Shown here: piece by piece, positions 44,839 through 53,124 of the stretch | How the letters are laid out: each line of letters begins with the position of its first letter | Numbering within the stretch: the first letter of the stretch is position 1 | Origin: Dyadobacter jiangsuensis | Lineage (GTDB): Bacteria > Bacteroidota > Bacteroidia > Cytophagales > Spirosomataceae | Reading direction: 5' to 3' | Length of the DNA stretch: 64,000 bases | NCBI RefSeq assembly: GCF_003014695.1 | Contig: NZ_PYAS01000017.1 | Span: 1 to 64,000 of the forward strand | Translations under genes and position numbers: made by a program | Notes under the pieces: generated by a model | The model's database searches: none | The model's input: the letters and a program-made list of their open reading frames with translations, nothing else | What the model was told of the DNA's origin: nothing

Positions 44839-45594
44839 ATGAAAACGACTTTCACCTTTTTGCTCCTGTTCGCGGCCACACTCTGCTGGGCGCAGCTTCC
44901 TAAGCCCGATGAAATCCCGACCTCCAAAGGTCCGCTCAAAATCCAGCCGCTTAACCACGCTACGCTGGCCCTCACCTGGAACGGCAAAACCATCTACGCC
45001 GACCCGTACCAGGCCCCCAAAACCTTCGTCGGCATCGCCAAACCCGACCTGATCGTGATCACCGACATCCACGGCGACCATTTCGACCCTGCCTCCCTCG
45101 AAGCCCTCGACCTGACTGGAACCATCATTGTAGCCCCGCAGGCCGTCGTCGACAAAATGTCCGACGCATTGAAAGCCAAAACGACCGTCCTCGCCAACGG
45201 CGCCACCACCGAAAAACTCGGCATCAGCATCACCGCCATCCCGATGTACAACCTCCCCGAAACCGCCGACTCCCGCCACACCAAAGGCCGCGGCAACGGC
45301 TACGTCCTCAAACTGGGCGGTAAATCGGTCTTCCTCAGCGGGGATACCTCCGGCATTCCGGAGATTAAGGCATTGAAGAACATCGATGTGGCATTTGTTT
45401 GCATGAATTTGCCTTATACGATGGATATTAACGAGGCTGCTGCTACCGTGCTGGCGTTCAAGCCGAAGGTGGTTTATCCTTACCATTATCGTGGGCAGGG
45501 GGGGTTTAGTGATACGGAAGCGTTTAAGAAGCTCGTGAATGAGAAGGATGGGAAGATTGATGTGAGGGTTCGGGATTGGTATACGGTGAAGTGA
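44839..45594 (+). CDS. UlaG-like MBL-fold metallo-hydrolase, exported
   Basis: This 251-residue protein has a signal peptide (about 1-20, ending LCWAQ), then the MBL core: IQPLNHATLALTWNGKTIYA, the metal motif LIVITDIHGDHFDPASLEAL (H-x-D-H), AIPMYNLPETADSRHTKGRG, the SVFLSGDTSGIPE loop and VVYPYHYRGQGG. It belongs to the UlaG/L-ascorbate-6-phosphate lactonase-like branch and is not a beta-lactamase. Periplasmic location is unusual for the branch but common in Bacteroidota. Substrate unknown. Confidence 0.9.
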   Translation: MKTTFTFLLLFAATLCWAQLPKPDEIPTSKGPLKIQPLNHATLALTWNGKTIYADPYQAPKTFVGIAKPDLIVITDIHGDHFDPASLEALDLTGTIIVAPQAVVDKMSDALKAKTTVLANGATTEKLGISITAIPMYNLPETADSRHTKGRGNGYVLKLGGKSVFLSGDTSGIPEIKALKNIDVAFVCMNLPYTMDINEAAATVLAFKPKVVYPYHYRGQGGFSDTEAFKKLVNEKDGKIDVRVRDWYTVK

Positions 45595-45610
45595 GGGCGT
45601 GCATATTGCA

Positions 45611-45718
45611 GACATCACGCGTAGTGCTTCGACCGCAGCGGCGGCCGCTTCGCTCAGCATGACAATTGAAAGATGTCAGTCTGAGCGAACGGGGCCGCCC
45701 GGCGGTCGAAGACAGTCC
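45611..45718. repeat. dispersed palindromic repeat, copy B
   Basis: Long inverted arms 45627-45664 and 45674-45711 (CTTCGACCGC...GCTCAGCATGACA against TGTCAGTCTGAGCG...GGTCGAAG), richer in GC than the surroundings. Very similar to copies C and D at 53.0 kb, and in the same orientation as copy C. Confidence 0.85.
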
Positions 45719-45805
45719 ATACTGTACAAACCGCTCTCCTTCATTCATCAACATGATTTTTTGTGCGCGGGTTTTGATATTTTTATAGTACCAACAATAC
45801 TCGCC

Positions 45806-45979
45806 ATGGCCAAAAACAAATCTATTTCCCTCGGTCTGCATTCGGACACGCGTACTTCACAAGATGAAAAACTGAGACTATTAAGGCAAGCATTGATCAA
45901 CGGTGAGCAAAGCGGTTGGGTTCACGACTTTGATCCTGAGGAATTCAAGGCCAGAATGCGGACCAAAAACAGTGCTTAG
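45806..45979 (+). pseudogene. shortened ParD-type antitoxin remnant
   Basis: A 57-residue frame starts MAKNKSISLGLHSDTR and ends LRLLRQALINGEQSGWVHDF then DPEEFKARMRTKN. The first ten residues match the beta-strand of ParD ribbon-helix-helix antitoxins and the tail matches the ParD toxin-binding helix, but the middle (about 25-30 residues that form the RHH helices in normal ParD of about 80 residues) is missing. No ParE lies beside it. It therefore looks like an in-frame internal deletion product or a minimal orphan; the longer frame from 45599 overlaps the palindromic repeat and is not a natural start. Confidence 0.7.
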
Positions 45980-45983
45980 TAGG

Positions 45984-46259
45984 TCAATCTTGCTCGAAAA
46001 GCTCCTTTTGGGCATTCCGCCGTCTTTGACCTGATGCAGGCTCCGGCTCTTCCACCGTGTTGAGCGTAATCTCTATTTTGTTGCTCAAACACTTAACCGT
46101 TACTTCGTCGCCGCACTCGAAGCCGGCTGCTTCCAGCCATTTCCCGCAGAGGCGGATTTCAGGCGTGAGGACGTATCCGTACCATGCTCGTGGGAGGTAT
46201 TTACCGTAGACTTTCAGGCGTCGCTCGGAGGGGTTCGAAGATTTTTTTCTGTGTGTCAT
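45984..46259 (-). CDS. SymE-family toxin-like protein
   Basis: This protein of about 91 residues (start MTHRKKSSNPSERRLK) contains the SymE core RRLKVYGKYLPRAWYGYVLT and EIRLCGKWLEAAGFECGDEV, an AbrB-like swapped-hairpin fold. SymE of E. coli is an SOS-induced toxin that damages RNA or condenses nucleoids, controlled by an antisense RNA. It is divergent from an XRE regulator with a perfect 11-bp inverted repeat between them, so here control may be by protein. Ends 4 bases from the convergent ParD remnant. Confidence 0.85.
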   Translation of the reverse strand: MTHRKKSSNPSERRLKVYGKYLPRAWYGYVLTPEIRLCGKWLEAAGFECGDEVTVKCLSNKIEITLNTVEEPEPASGQRRRNAQKELFEQD

Positions 46260-46264
46260 AGTTG

Positions 46265-46317
46265 TTGTTTTACATAATTTACATAGCAAATAACAATATA
46301 AATATGATGTAAAACAA
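46265..46317. promoter_or_regulatory. operator region between symE-like and XRE genes
   Basis: Perfect 11-bp inverted repeat TTGTTTTACAT (46265-46275) / ATGTAAAACAA (46307-46317), with an extra half-site TTTACAT near 46280 and an overlapping ATATAAAT/ATTTATAT palindrome. AT-rich; probably the binding site of the XRE protein. Confidence 0.7.
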
Positions 46318-46389
46318 TATTTATATCGCTCTTTCCAGGGTTTTTCGAAAATTGATTAAGTTCAGAATTAGCGCTAGATAGCATAAAAT

Positions 46390-46608
46390 ATGCAGTCGTC
46401 GCTAATTATGCGCCTCAATAGAATCAAGATAGTACTACACGAACAAGGAAAGACAAGCAAAGACCTAGCCCAGGAACTTAGCAAGGCCCAATCCACGGTA
46501 TCACGCTGGTGCACCAACGACTCACAGCCGTCGTTGGAGACGCTTTACGAGATTGCGGTTTGGTTGAAAGTGGATATCAGGGAATTGTTGGTGAGTACAG
46601 CGAGTTGA
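46390..46608 (+). CDS. XRE-family helix-turn-helix regulator
   Basis: This 72-residue protein is a single Cro/C1-type HTH (RLNRIKIVLHEQGKTSKDLA then QELSKAQSTVSRWCTNDSQP and SLETLYEIAVWLKVDIRELL). Starts at 46390 or 46408 (MRLNRIK) are both possible. It is divergent from the SymE-like gene, and DarT begins 78 bases downstream on the same strand; it may regulate either or both. Confidence 0.9.
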   Translation: MQSSLIMRLNRIKIVLHEQGKTSKDLAQELSKAQSTVSRWCTNDSQPSLETLYEIAVWLKVDIRELLVSTAS

Positions 46609-46686
46609 TTGATTTGTAAGGCCAGGCACGTCTTAACTCCACTTTGTGTATACTTAAAGTTAAAGACCTAAAAATGCCTTGTCCCC

Positions 46687-47328
46687 ATGCTTATCAATGC
46701 GGATCGTAAATACTGCTACCGGATTTGTAACATTCAAAATTTACAGCACATACTGGAAGTGGGAATTTGCACAAGGAATCACCCTTCTGCCAGCAGCGAG
46801 TTTCATCCTATCGGAAATCCGGACATCATTGGTGCAAGAGATGCAACGCGCGTAAGAATCGATGGTTACGGGAATATCGGGGAGTACATCCCATTCTACT
46901 TCACTCCGCGATCTATTATGCTGTATAATATTGTTACAGGGTACTGGGCCCCGGTTGTTCCAAAGCTTGAAAGAGAAGAAATTCTGATCATACGTTCAGA
47001 AATTGGCATTTTAAGCCGAAACCCTCGTTTCTTCTTTACCGATGGACAGGCAAATGCAGCGTACTCGAATCATTACACTGATCTGAGAGATTTGGATCAA
47101 ATTGATTGGGAAAGCATTCAGCAAAGTAATTTTCAGAAATCCGATTTAGACACCGACCGCCCCAGAAGATACCAGGCAGAATTTCTGGTCCATTCACATG
47201 TGCCATTAAAATCGATTGAGTCATTCCTTGTTTACAACGAACACGCAGAAGCTCTTGTTAATGCACATTTGAAATCGGCTGGCTTAAATATTGCAGTTAC
47301 GGTCGCACCAATATGTTTTTTTCCTTAA
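46687..47328 (+). CDS. darT: DarT-type DNA ADP-ribosyltransferase toxin
   Basis: This 213-residue protein (DUF4433/DarT family) would attach ADP-ribose to thymidine (or guanosine) bases on single-stranded DNA, blocking replication, and is an anti-phage toxin. Visible features are the NAD-binding opening KYCYRICNIQNLQHILEVGI, the ADP-ribosylating turn-turn-like region, PFYFTPRSIMLYNI, and the catalytic Glu165 in RYQAEFLVHSHVPLKSIESF. The length is normal. The antitoxin DarG begins 8 bases after its stop. The pair sits in an AT-rich stretch with other addiction genes. Confidence 0.93.
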   Translation: MLINADRKYCYRICNIQNLQHILEVGICTRNHPSASSEFHPIGNPDIIGARDATRVRIDGYGNIGEYIPFYFTPRSIMLYNIVTGYWAPVVPKLEREEILIIRSEIGILSRNPRFFFTDGQANAAYSNHYTDLRDLDQIDWESIQQSNFQKSDLDTDRPRRYQAEFLVHSHVPLKSIESFLVYNEHAEALVNAHLKSAGLNIAVTVAPICFFP

Positions 47329-47335
47329 TTCGCCT

Positions 47336-48394
47336 ATGATACGATTCTCAACCGGAGATTTGCTCCAAGCCAAAACGGAAGCACTCGTAAACACCGTCAA
47401 CACTGTGGGGGTGATGGGGAAAGGCATAGCACTGCAATTCAAGGAAGCATTTCCGCATAACTACAAGATATATGCGGACACGTGCAAGCGCCATGAACTT
47501 GCTCCCGGAAAGCTGCTCGCCGTTTGGGACAACAACATGCTTCTGGGAAAACGACTGATTATCAACTTCCCAACGAAAACGCATTGGAGGAAGCCTTCGG
47601 AATATTCGTTCGTAGAGGACGGACTTATCGCCTTGCGAGAGCTCATTTCGGAACAAAAAATTTCAAGCATCGCCGTTCCGCCTCTTGGTTGCGGAAATGG
47701 CGGATTAGATTGGCATATCGTCAAACCTATGATTGAAGAGCATCTAGACGGGCTCAACTCAGAAATCGTTGTTTTCGAACCTAATGACCATATCAAGGCG
47801 ATTTTACAAAAGCGGGCGCCCACCAAGGCCGTCAAACTAACTCCCGCCCGCGCTCAGCTATTATATGCATTGTTCGCCTACGAAAGCATGGGCGAGCACA
47901 GTAGTCTTTTCGCGGCCAACAAGCTGGCCTATTTTTATCAGCGACTTGGTCAGCCTTTGCAACTGACATTTACTGCGCAGCATTATGGGCCCTATGCGAT
48001 TGGCGTCGAAAAGGTCCTCTATGCGCTGAATGGAGTGTATCTGAAAGGATTGGAACAAGGTCAGGCGAAAGCATTTGAGCCGCTAATGCTCAACTATGAA
48101 AAGTGGCAGGAAGTAAATGATTACATCAATAGCGAGCTCAGCCCTGAGGCAAAAGCGATCAACCAAAAGCTGCTGGCATTAATTAGCGGGTTCAGTTCGG
48201 ACTTGTCACTTGAAATACTGGCTACTACTGATTTTATCCTTCAACACAATCCAGAATTTGGCATTGATGAAATTATGGAGCGGATTAAATCTTCGAGCAA
48301 GAGAAAAGGTGATTTGGTTAAGAGGGAGTATGTTGAGATAGCTGTGGGGCATTTGAGGGATATGGAGTTGGTTGAAAGTAGTTTTTCATTCTAA
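47336..48394 (+). CDS. darG: DarG-type macrodomain antitoxin
   Basis: This protein of about 352 residues starts MIRFSTGDLLQAKTEALVNT, the classical macrodomain opening, with TVNTVGVMGKGIALQFKEAF (ADP-ribose-binding loop) and SSIAVPPLGCGNGGLDWHIV. The macrodomain (about 1-155) removes ADP-ribose from DNA; the C-terminal half (165-352, ARAQLLYALFAYESMGEHSS onward) is the DarG C-terminal domain that binds and inhibits DarT and may sense phage proteins. Longer upstream starts overlap DarT and are not needed. Confidence 0.93.
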   Translation: MIRFSTGDLLQAKTEALVNTVNTVGVMGKGIALQFKEAFPHNYKIYADTCKRHELAPGKLLAVWDNNMLLGKRLIINFPTKTHWRKPSEYSFVEDGLIALRELISEQKISSIAVPPLGCGNGGLDWHIVKPMIEEHLDGLNSEIVVFEPNDHIKAILQKRAPTKAVKLTPARAQLLYALFAYESMGEHSSLFAANKLAYFYQRLGQPLQLTFTAQHYGPYAIGVEKVLYALNGVYLKGLEQGQAKAFEPLMLNYEKWQEVNDYINSELSPEAKAINQKLLALISGFSSDLSLEILATTDFILQHNPEFGIDEIMERIKSSSKRKGDLVKREYVEIAVGHLRDMELVESSFSF

Positions 48395-48657
48395 GTTGCA
48401 GCGGTGAACTTGACTTGACCGCTTATTAGCTTTTCGGTGTTCCTCGAAAGATAATAAAGGGTGAACTAGACAACTACTACATTTAGCGAATCAAGCTCGA
48501 AGCCTTGGAAGGTATTGAAGATGCAATACAACCATCCCCTTAATAGTACCATATATTTTGTTACTTGGTACGTGACATCAGAGATGGTCTACTTAAACAT
48601 TACACACTCTCTCTAACAAACACGTCTAGCAGTAGAACCGGTGCTCTCTGTTATGAC
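48395..48657. other. noncoding gap between convergent darG and the PD-(D/E)XK gene
   Basis: About 260 AT-rich bases without a supported gene. No clear terminator hairpin with a T-run and no repeat shared with the rest of the window were seen. Confidence 0.5.
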
Positions 48658-50418
48658 CTAAATACTTGAATCGAGATCTTCGTACCCTTCAACAAAAATA
48701 CTCATGCTTGATTGAAGGGAATTATTACATTTTCTCCAAATATAACTTCGACTGAATAATGAGAAAGGAATCATCCTATTTCTTTCCCAAAGTTTTGTGT
48801 TAGTGGGTCTCGTAAGATGTTCATTTATGTACGAATCAACCATATCCTTAAATTTCACCCGGCCCGCGATCAAGTATGGCCTTATATAAATTAGAGAGTC
48901 TACGGTGATAATTGTTAACGGTTCAATTTTGTCCAACTTTATGCCCGAATTATCGCGCCGATTGCCTAGTTCCTCTCCAAACCACTCATTAATTAGTTGA
49001 TTAAGGCCTGTGGCATTAAACACCTCCTCTGTGAGTATCAGGATCGGGTAAATTCTGACAGAGGGCATCTTGTCATATCTGTCAAAGTCAATATTTCCTG
49101 ATTTAATTCGTTGTATATTGTCCAATAATTGATGAATGGCCTTAGATTGACGTTTTCCTCCGTTAGTCGTCTCTAAAAACTTTGACCTAAGTTCAGCATC
49201 TATTTCTAAATAGTTCAATGATTCCTTAGCCTCCTTCTTTATCAATGCATCTTTACACTCGATCAAAAAAATATTATTAAAGTCTCTCACATAATAGTCG
49301 GGCTCAGCAACCTCCTTACGTTTGTCATTTTGTCTTGCGACCCTAATTTCACGCCCAGAAAACGAAATTGCCTTTTTGGGAAATACGCCGTGTAACAATT
49401 TTGTCAATAAATACTCCTCGGTAAATTCTGTCGAATAAAAACTTCTAAAATTTTTAATCTGTATACTTAATTCCAGCGTCGAATTCAGCCTATTTAACAC
49501 AAAATACCATCCACGAAAAAGTTTATCAATCACAAACTTGGCATATATGATTTTGTATAACCCATCATCCATTTTCATAACAGGCGTGTTTCTAATAGAA
49601 AGAAAGTCCATGTTTTCTTCAAATTCAGCTAGCACAAACTTATCAATAAATTTAATCGCTAGCTTGGACATAGGTTTGTCTCTTATGTCGATTATAGCAT
49701 CTTTTTGGCACTCAATTGGGTCAAGCAAGAATATCATCATATTAAACAGTTCTCCAATTGATCGGCAGTTATAGTACTTCAAAGTCTCCAACAGGAGAGG
49801 CCTCGTTTTTTCATTCTCTCTCAGAAATAAGAAAAGATACTGAGATTTCTGAAATTGAACACTAAATTCAAGAGAGAGATTGTGATTAAGTATCTCATTA
49901 TCAAACACCGATCCCGTTAAAGCAGTTAAGTATTCGATACGGTCACTCGAATAGTCGACTAAGAGCTGCGATGCCTTGTGCGCTCTTAGCATTATGTCTT
50001 CATTGAAGCACAAATAGGCTTTAAATAAGTTCAAACTCCCTTCATCCTCGTCGAATTGGCCCAAGACTTCGGTACTTTTATCAGATTTGAGTGCATACTC
50101 AAACAATTTTAAACTGGAAGGAGGATAAATAAAATGTGCAGCACGTTGCGTTTGTTGCTGTATTCGGTAAATATTATTCAATATTTGTGACAATTTAGCA
50201 GTTAAGTGCCCGCGAAAATGACGTCGTAGCACCGAAAATATATCTTCATCTCGGTCAAAATGGTTATGATAACCGGAAAAATTTATTGCTGCGTGCAACA
50301 GCATTTCTTTTGAAAACGCCTGCAATAACAAATCGACATCAATTTCTTCATTTGGAAAAAGATCATGAAATTTTAAAAGGTAGGGGGTGCGCACCTCTGC
50401 GCCATTCTGTTGTTTCAT
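48658..50418 (-). CDS. uncharacterised PD-(D/E)XK-type nuclease-like protein next to DarTG
   Basis: This 586-residue protein has no signal peptide or membrane segment and no family that I recognise. The first 350 residues are helical (AFSKEMLLHAAINFSGYHNH, LSQILNNIYRIQQQTQRAAH). From about 360 the order of motifs is that of a restriction-fold core: REIRVA, then PDYYVRDFNNIFLIECKDAL, giving candidate catalytic residues Asp374, Glu387 and Lys389, then a Gln/Asn-rich helix KAIHQLLDNIQRI and beta-strands MPSVRIYPILILTEEVF. Base composition is clearly AT-richer than the flanks. The place beside DarTG and the foreign composition suggest a single-gene defence effector; the function is inference, and the PD-(D/E)XK call is by eye. 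Confidence 0.75.
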   Translation of the reverse strand: MKQQNGAEVRTPYLLKFHDLFPNEEIDVDLLLQAFSKEMLLHAAINFSGYHNHFDRDEDIFSVLRRHFRGHLTAKLSQILNNIYRIQQQTQRAAHFIYPPSSLKLFEYALKSDKSTEVLGQFDEDEGSLNLFKAYLCFNEDIMLRAHKASQLLVDYSSDRIEYLTALTGSVFDNEILNHNLSLEFSVQFQKSQYLFLFLRENEKTRPLLLETLKYYNCRSIGELFNMMIFLLDPIECQKDAIIDIRDKPMSKLAIKFIDKFVLAEFEENMDFLSIRNTPVMKMDDGLYKIIYAKFVIDKLFRGWYFVLNRLNSTLELSIQIKNFRSFYSTEFTEEYLLTKLLHGVFPKKAISFSGREIRVARQNDKRKEVAEPDYYVRDFNNIFLIECKDALIKKEAKESLNYLEIDAELRSKFLETTNGGKRQSKAIHQLLDNIQRIKSGNIDFDRYDKMPSVRIYPILILTEEVFNATGLNQLINEWFGEELGNRRDNSGIKLDKIEPLTIITVDSLIYIRPYLIAGRVKFKDMVDSYINEHLTRPTNTKLWERNRMIPFSLFSRSYIWRKCNNSLQSSMSIFVEGYEDLDSSI

Positions 50419-50584
50419 AAACTAACGAAAACAGTTGATTAGATCGGAAAATTTAAACTAATATTATACTTATCTCAAAATCAAACTTGTTACTTATCAA
50501 AAATTAATTATTCATTCGATGTAATGCACCTTTTTTTTATAAAAGAATTCTTTTTTCAAGCGGATTTAGCGAAAGGTTTGAAAC

Positions 50585-52828
50585 TCACCTCCCCACCCCA
50601 CACGCCCTCTCAACCTCCCCCACAAACCCCTCCAAAACCCCGCTCACCCGCAAAATCCCCTCCTCAGCCTCCTTCCAATTCTTCTGCTCAATCGCCTCCC
50701 GGATCATCGGCAAAGTCTTCACCCCATACCCCGTATAAAAGCCCGGCGCGTAAATTTGATGCCGGTACCACGGGCGGCGCGGCAAGCCATCGGCATGGAT
50801 CAGCTTTCTTTCGGTTTTGTATAAAATCTCATTCAACTCCCTCAACTTGTCCGCAGGCAAGGAAGAAAACTTCGACGAGGAAGCAGCAAATGCTTTGGCG
50901 CTATTTTCCAATGCAACCAATGCATTATCCAGCGGCGCGAAATTGAGATACGGTGCTACGGATTGAACAGCAGGCTTCACAAACGGATCTTTGGGATCGG
51001 CTGCGGCTTCGAAGCGGCCTTCGGCGAGGAGTTTGTTGTGTTCCTCGGCTTTGGTGCGCGTGTTTTCGAGCTCCTTTTTCACTTCCGAGGCGTAGAGTTG
51101 TACGGTGTTGGCGAAGTTGGTGAAGTCGAAGGGGAGCACGTCGGCGTTGGCGAAGCGGAGGACGGAGCGGCCGAGGGTTTTGGCGAGCGTGACGCCATAG
51201 GCAAAGTCGCCGTCCTTGAAGCGGGTATAATGGTCGTAGGAATCGAAAATGGAATGGTAATCGCCGCCGGCATCTTCGCCGCCGTAGCCGACGTTGAGGG
51301 AGGCGATGCCGAGGTGCTGGATAAACGGCGTATAGTCAGAACCGGAACCCAGGGCGCCAATGCGGAGGTCGGCGCGGGTGCGGGCTTCCTGTTTGGCGGT
51401 CGGTGAGCCGTTGAGGATCGTGCGCGAGCGCAGGCGGTCGATCACGCTCGTGCCTTTTTCGGGGTCGATCACGTCGCGGCCTACCTGGTTGATGAACTTT
51501 TCGAGCGTATGCGAGCCGCCCGCGCTCAGGTACCCGCGACCGTTTCCGTCCGAATTGAGGTATACAACGGCCTTTTCCTTCAAAATGGACTGGTATTTCT
51601 CCACCCATTCCGTCGAGCCGAGCAGGCCGGGCTCTTCGCCGTCCCACCAGCAATAGACTATCGTACGTTTCGGTTTCCAGCCGGTTTTGACGAGCTCGCC
51701 CAACGCGCGCGCTTCTTCCAGCTCGGCCACGGCACCGCTCACCGGGTCGGCCGCGCCGAACACCCAGGCGTCGTGGTGGTTACCGCGGATCACCCATTGG
51801 TCGGGAAACTCGCTGCCTTTCAGCGTCGCGATCACGTTGTAGCAGGGCACGATATCGAAATTGAATTCGAGCTTCAAATGCACCTTCGCCGGGCCCGGGC
51901 CGATGTGGTAGGTGATCGGCAATGCGCCCCGCCAGGTCGCAGGCGCCGGTTGACCGGCCAATGCTTTGAGCAGCGGCGTCGCGTCGCCGTACGAAATCGG
52001 CAGCACGGGGATCTTCATCATCGCCGGGGCCTCCTCCACGGACAACCGCTTATGTGTCGCGTCCGCCACGAAGCCATTCGTGAGCGGATCGCCCGGCGCG
52101 AGCGGTAAATCCACCACTGACCCACGCTGCACACCCGACTCGTTTTTAAATGCCCCTTTGGGATATACGTCGCCCTGGAAATAGCCATCCTCCTTCGGAT
52201 CGGAATAAATAATACAGCCGATCGCCCCGTGCTCGTACGCCACTTTCGGCTTGATGCCCCGCCACGAGCCACCATATTTCGCTATTACAATCTTCCCTTT
52301 CACATCCACGCCGAGCTTCGCCAACTCTTCATAATCGTCGGGCACACCATAATTCACAAAAACCAGCTCGGCCGTTACATCGCCATTGGCCGAAAACGCG
52401 TGGTATGGCGGCAAGACGTCCTTTGTTTGCGCGGAGGTAGCGTCCTCTTTCAATGGCTTTTCGATTAATGGGGCCTTAAATTTCGTCGGCTCCGTCAGTT
52501 CCAGAATCCGCACTTTCGGCGTCGGAAAAAGCACATGCACCGTATCGAGCCGCGCATCGAAGCCCCACGAAGCGAGTTTGTCGCGCAGGAAAAGCGCATT
52601 ATTGAGGCCATAAGGCGAACCCAGCTGATGCGGGAAGGCCGTCATGCGCTTCATCCAGTCCCGGAGATTATTGGCTTGGAGTTGTTTATCGAATGCCGCT
52701 TCGAGGTCCAGCTCCTTCTTTGCTGTTTCGGCGCCAAAGCCTAAGAGCGGTTGCTGTGCCTGCGCGGAGGCGACAGCCATACCGGAGAATAATATGGAAG
52801 TAAATGTTCTTTTGAAAAGGTGTCGCAT
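50585..52828 (-). CDS. M28 peptidase (glutamate carboxypeptidase II-like)
   Basis: This 747-residue exported protein has a signal peptide (about 1-24, ending ASAQAQ), a PA (protease-associated) domain (ELVFVNYGVPDDYEELAKLG), the M28 di-zinc core (VIRGNHHDAWVFGAADPVSG, YCWWDGEEPGLLGSTEWVEK, GGEDAGGDYHSIFDSYDHYT) and a C-terminal transferrin-receptor-like dimerisation domain (PADKLRELNEILYKTERKLI). The architecture equals glutamate carboxypeptidase II/N-acetylated alpha-linked acidic dipeptidase, but in bacteria it is a general periplasmic carboxy- or aminopeptidase. Complete. Confidence 0.93.
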   Translation of the reverse strand: MRHLFKRTFTSILFSGMAVASAQAQQPLLGFGAETAKKELDLEAAFDKQLQANNLRDWMKRMTAFPHQLGSPYGLNNALFLRDKLASWGFDARLDTVHVLFPTPKVRILELTEPTKFKAPLIEKPLKEDATSAQTKDVLPPYHAFSANGDVTAELVFVNYGVPDDYEELAKLGVDVKGKIVIAKYGGSWRGIKPKVAYEHGAIGCIIYSDPKEDGYFQGDVYPKGAFKNESGVQRGSVVDLPLAPGDPLTNGFVADATHKRLSVEEAPAMMKIPVLPISYGDATPLLKALAGQPAPATWRGALPITYHIGPGPAKVHLKLEFNFDIVPCYNVIATLKGSEFPDQWVIRGNHHDAWVFGAADPVSGAVAELEEARALGELVKTGWKPKRTIVYCWWDGEEPGLLGSTEWVEKYQSILKEKAVVYLNSDGNGRGYLSAGGSHTLEKFINQVGRDVIDPEKGTSVIDRLRSRTILNGSPTAKQEARTRADLRIGALGSGSDYTPFIQHLGIASLNVGYGGEDAGGDYHSIFDSYDHYTRFKDGDFAYGVTLAKTLGRSVLRFANADVLPFDFTNFANTVQLYASEVKKELENTRTKAEEHNKLLAEGRFEAAADPKDPFVKPAVQSVAPYLNFAPLDNALVALENSAKAFAASSSKFSSLPADKLRELNEILYKTERKLIHADGLPRRPWYRHQIYAPGFYTGYGVKTLPMIREAIEQKNWKEAEEGILRVSGVLEGFVGEVERACGVGR

Positions 52829-53001
52829 AAGAACGGAGTGAAAGGTTGATGGTGATGGTTAAATATAGTAAACGATGAGGAACAATGCCGTAGATTGGCG
52901 GATAATGTGCCACTGGAATGTACACGCACGCCAACATGCTTCTACTCCGTTCAGCATGACATGAACAGAGTGCAGGGTTTCATGAAAGTTGAATTGCAAA
53001 A

Positions 53002-53041
53002 TGTCAGTCTGAGCGAAGCGGCCGCCGCTGCGGTCGAAGAC
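53002..53041. repeat. dispersed palindromic repeat, copy C
   Basis: Begins TGTCAGTCTGAGCGAAGCGG and ends GGTCGAAGACAG; the same unit and orientation as the right arm of copy B. Together with copy D it makes an interrupted large palindrome. Confidence 0.85.
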
Positions 53042-53084
53042 AGTCCGTACCGCAACGTGTTTCAAGACGTCACGCTACTATGCC

Positions 53085-53124
53085 TCGACTGCAGCGGCGG
53101 CCGCTCCGCTCAGCATGACATGAA
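53085..53124. repeat. dispersed palindromic repeat, copy D (inverted to copy C)
   Basis: CTCGACTGCAGCGGCGGCCG followed by CTCCGCTCAGCATGACATGA; it is inverted relative to copy C, with CATGACATGAAC also present near 52955. Confidence 0.8.

Noticed and set aside
44839..45594. Second metallo-beta-lactamase
   Set aside because: The H-x-D-H motif and overall pattern place it in the UlaG-like branch, not among B1-B3 beta-lactamases.
45599..45805. Longer ParD-like frame starting at 45599
   Set aside because: The added 69 residues are a translation of the palindromic repeat and spacer; the natural start is the ATG at 45806.
50524..50946. Pro/Ser-rich 140-residue frame on the plus strand
   Set aside because: It is the antisense shadow of the M28 peptidase 3' end; the PPxP pattern arises from the opposite-strand Gly/Glu-rich sequence.
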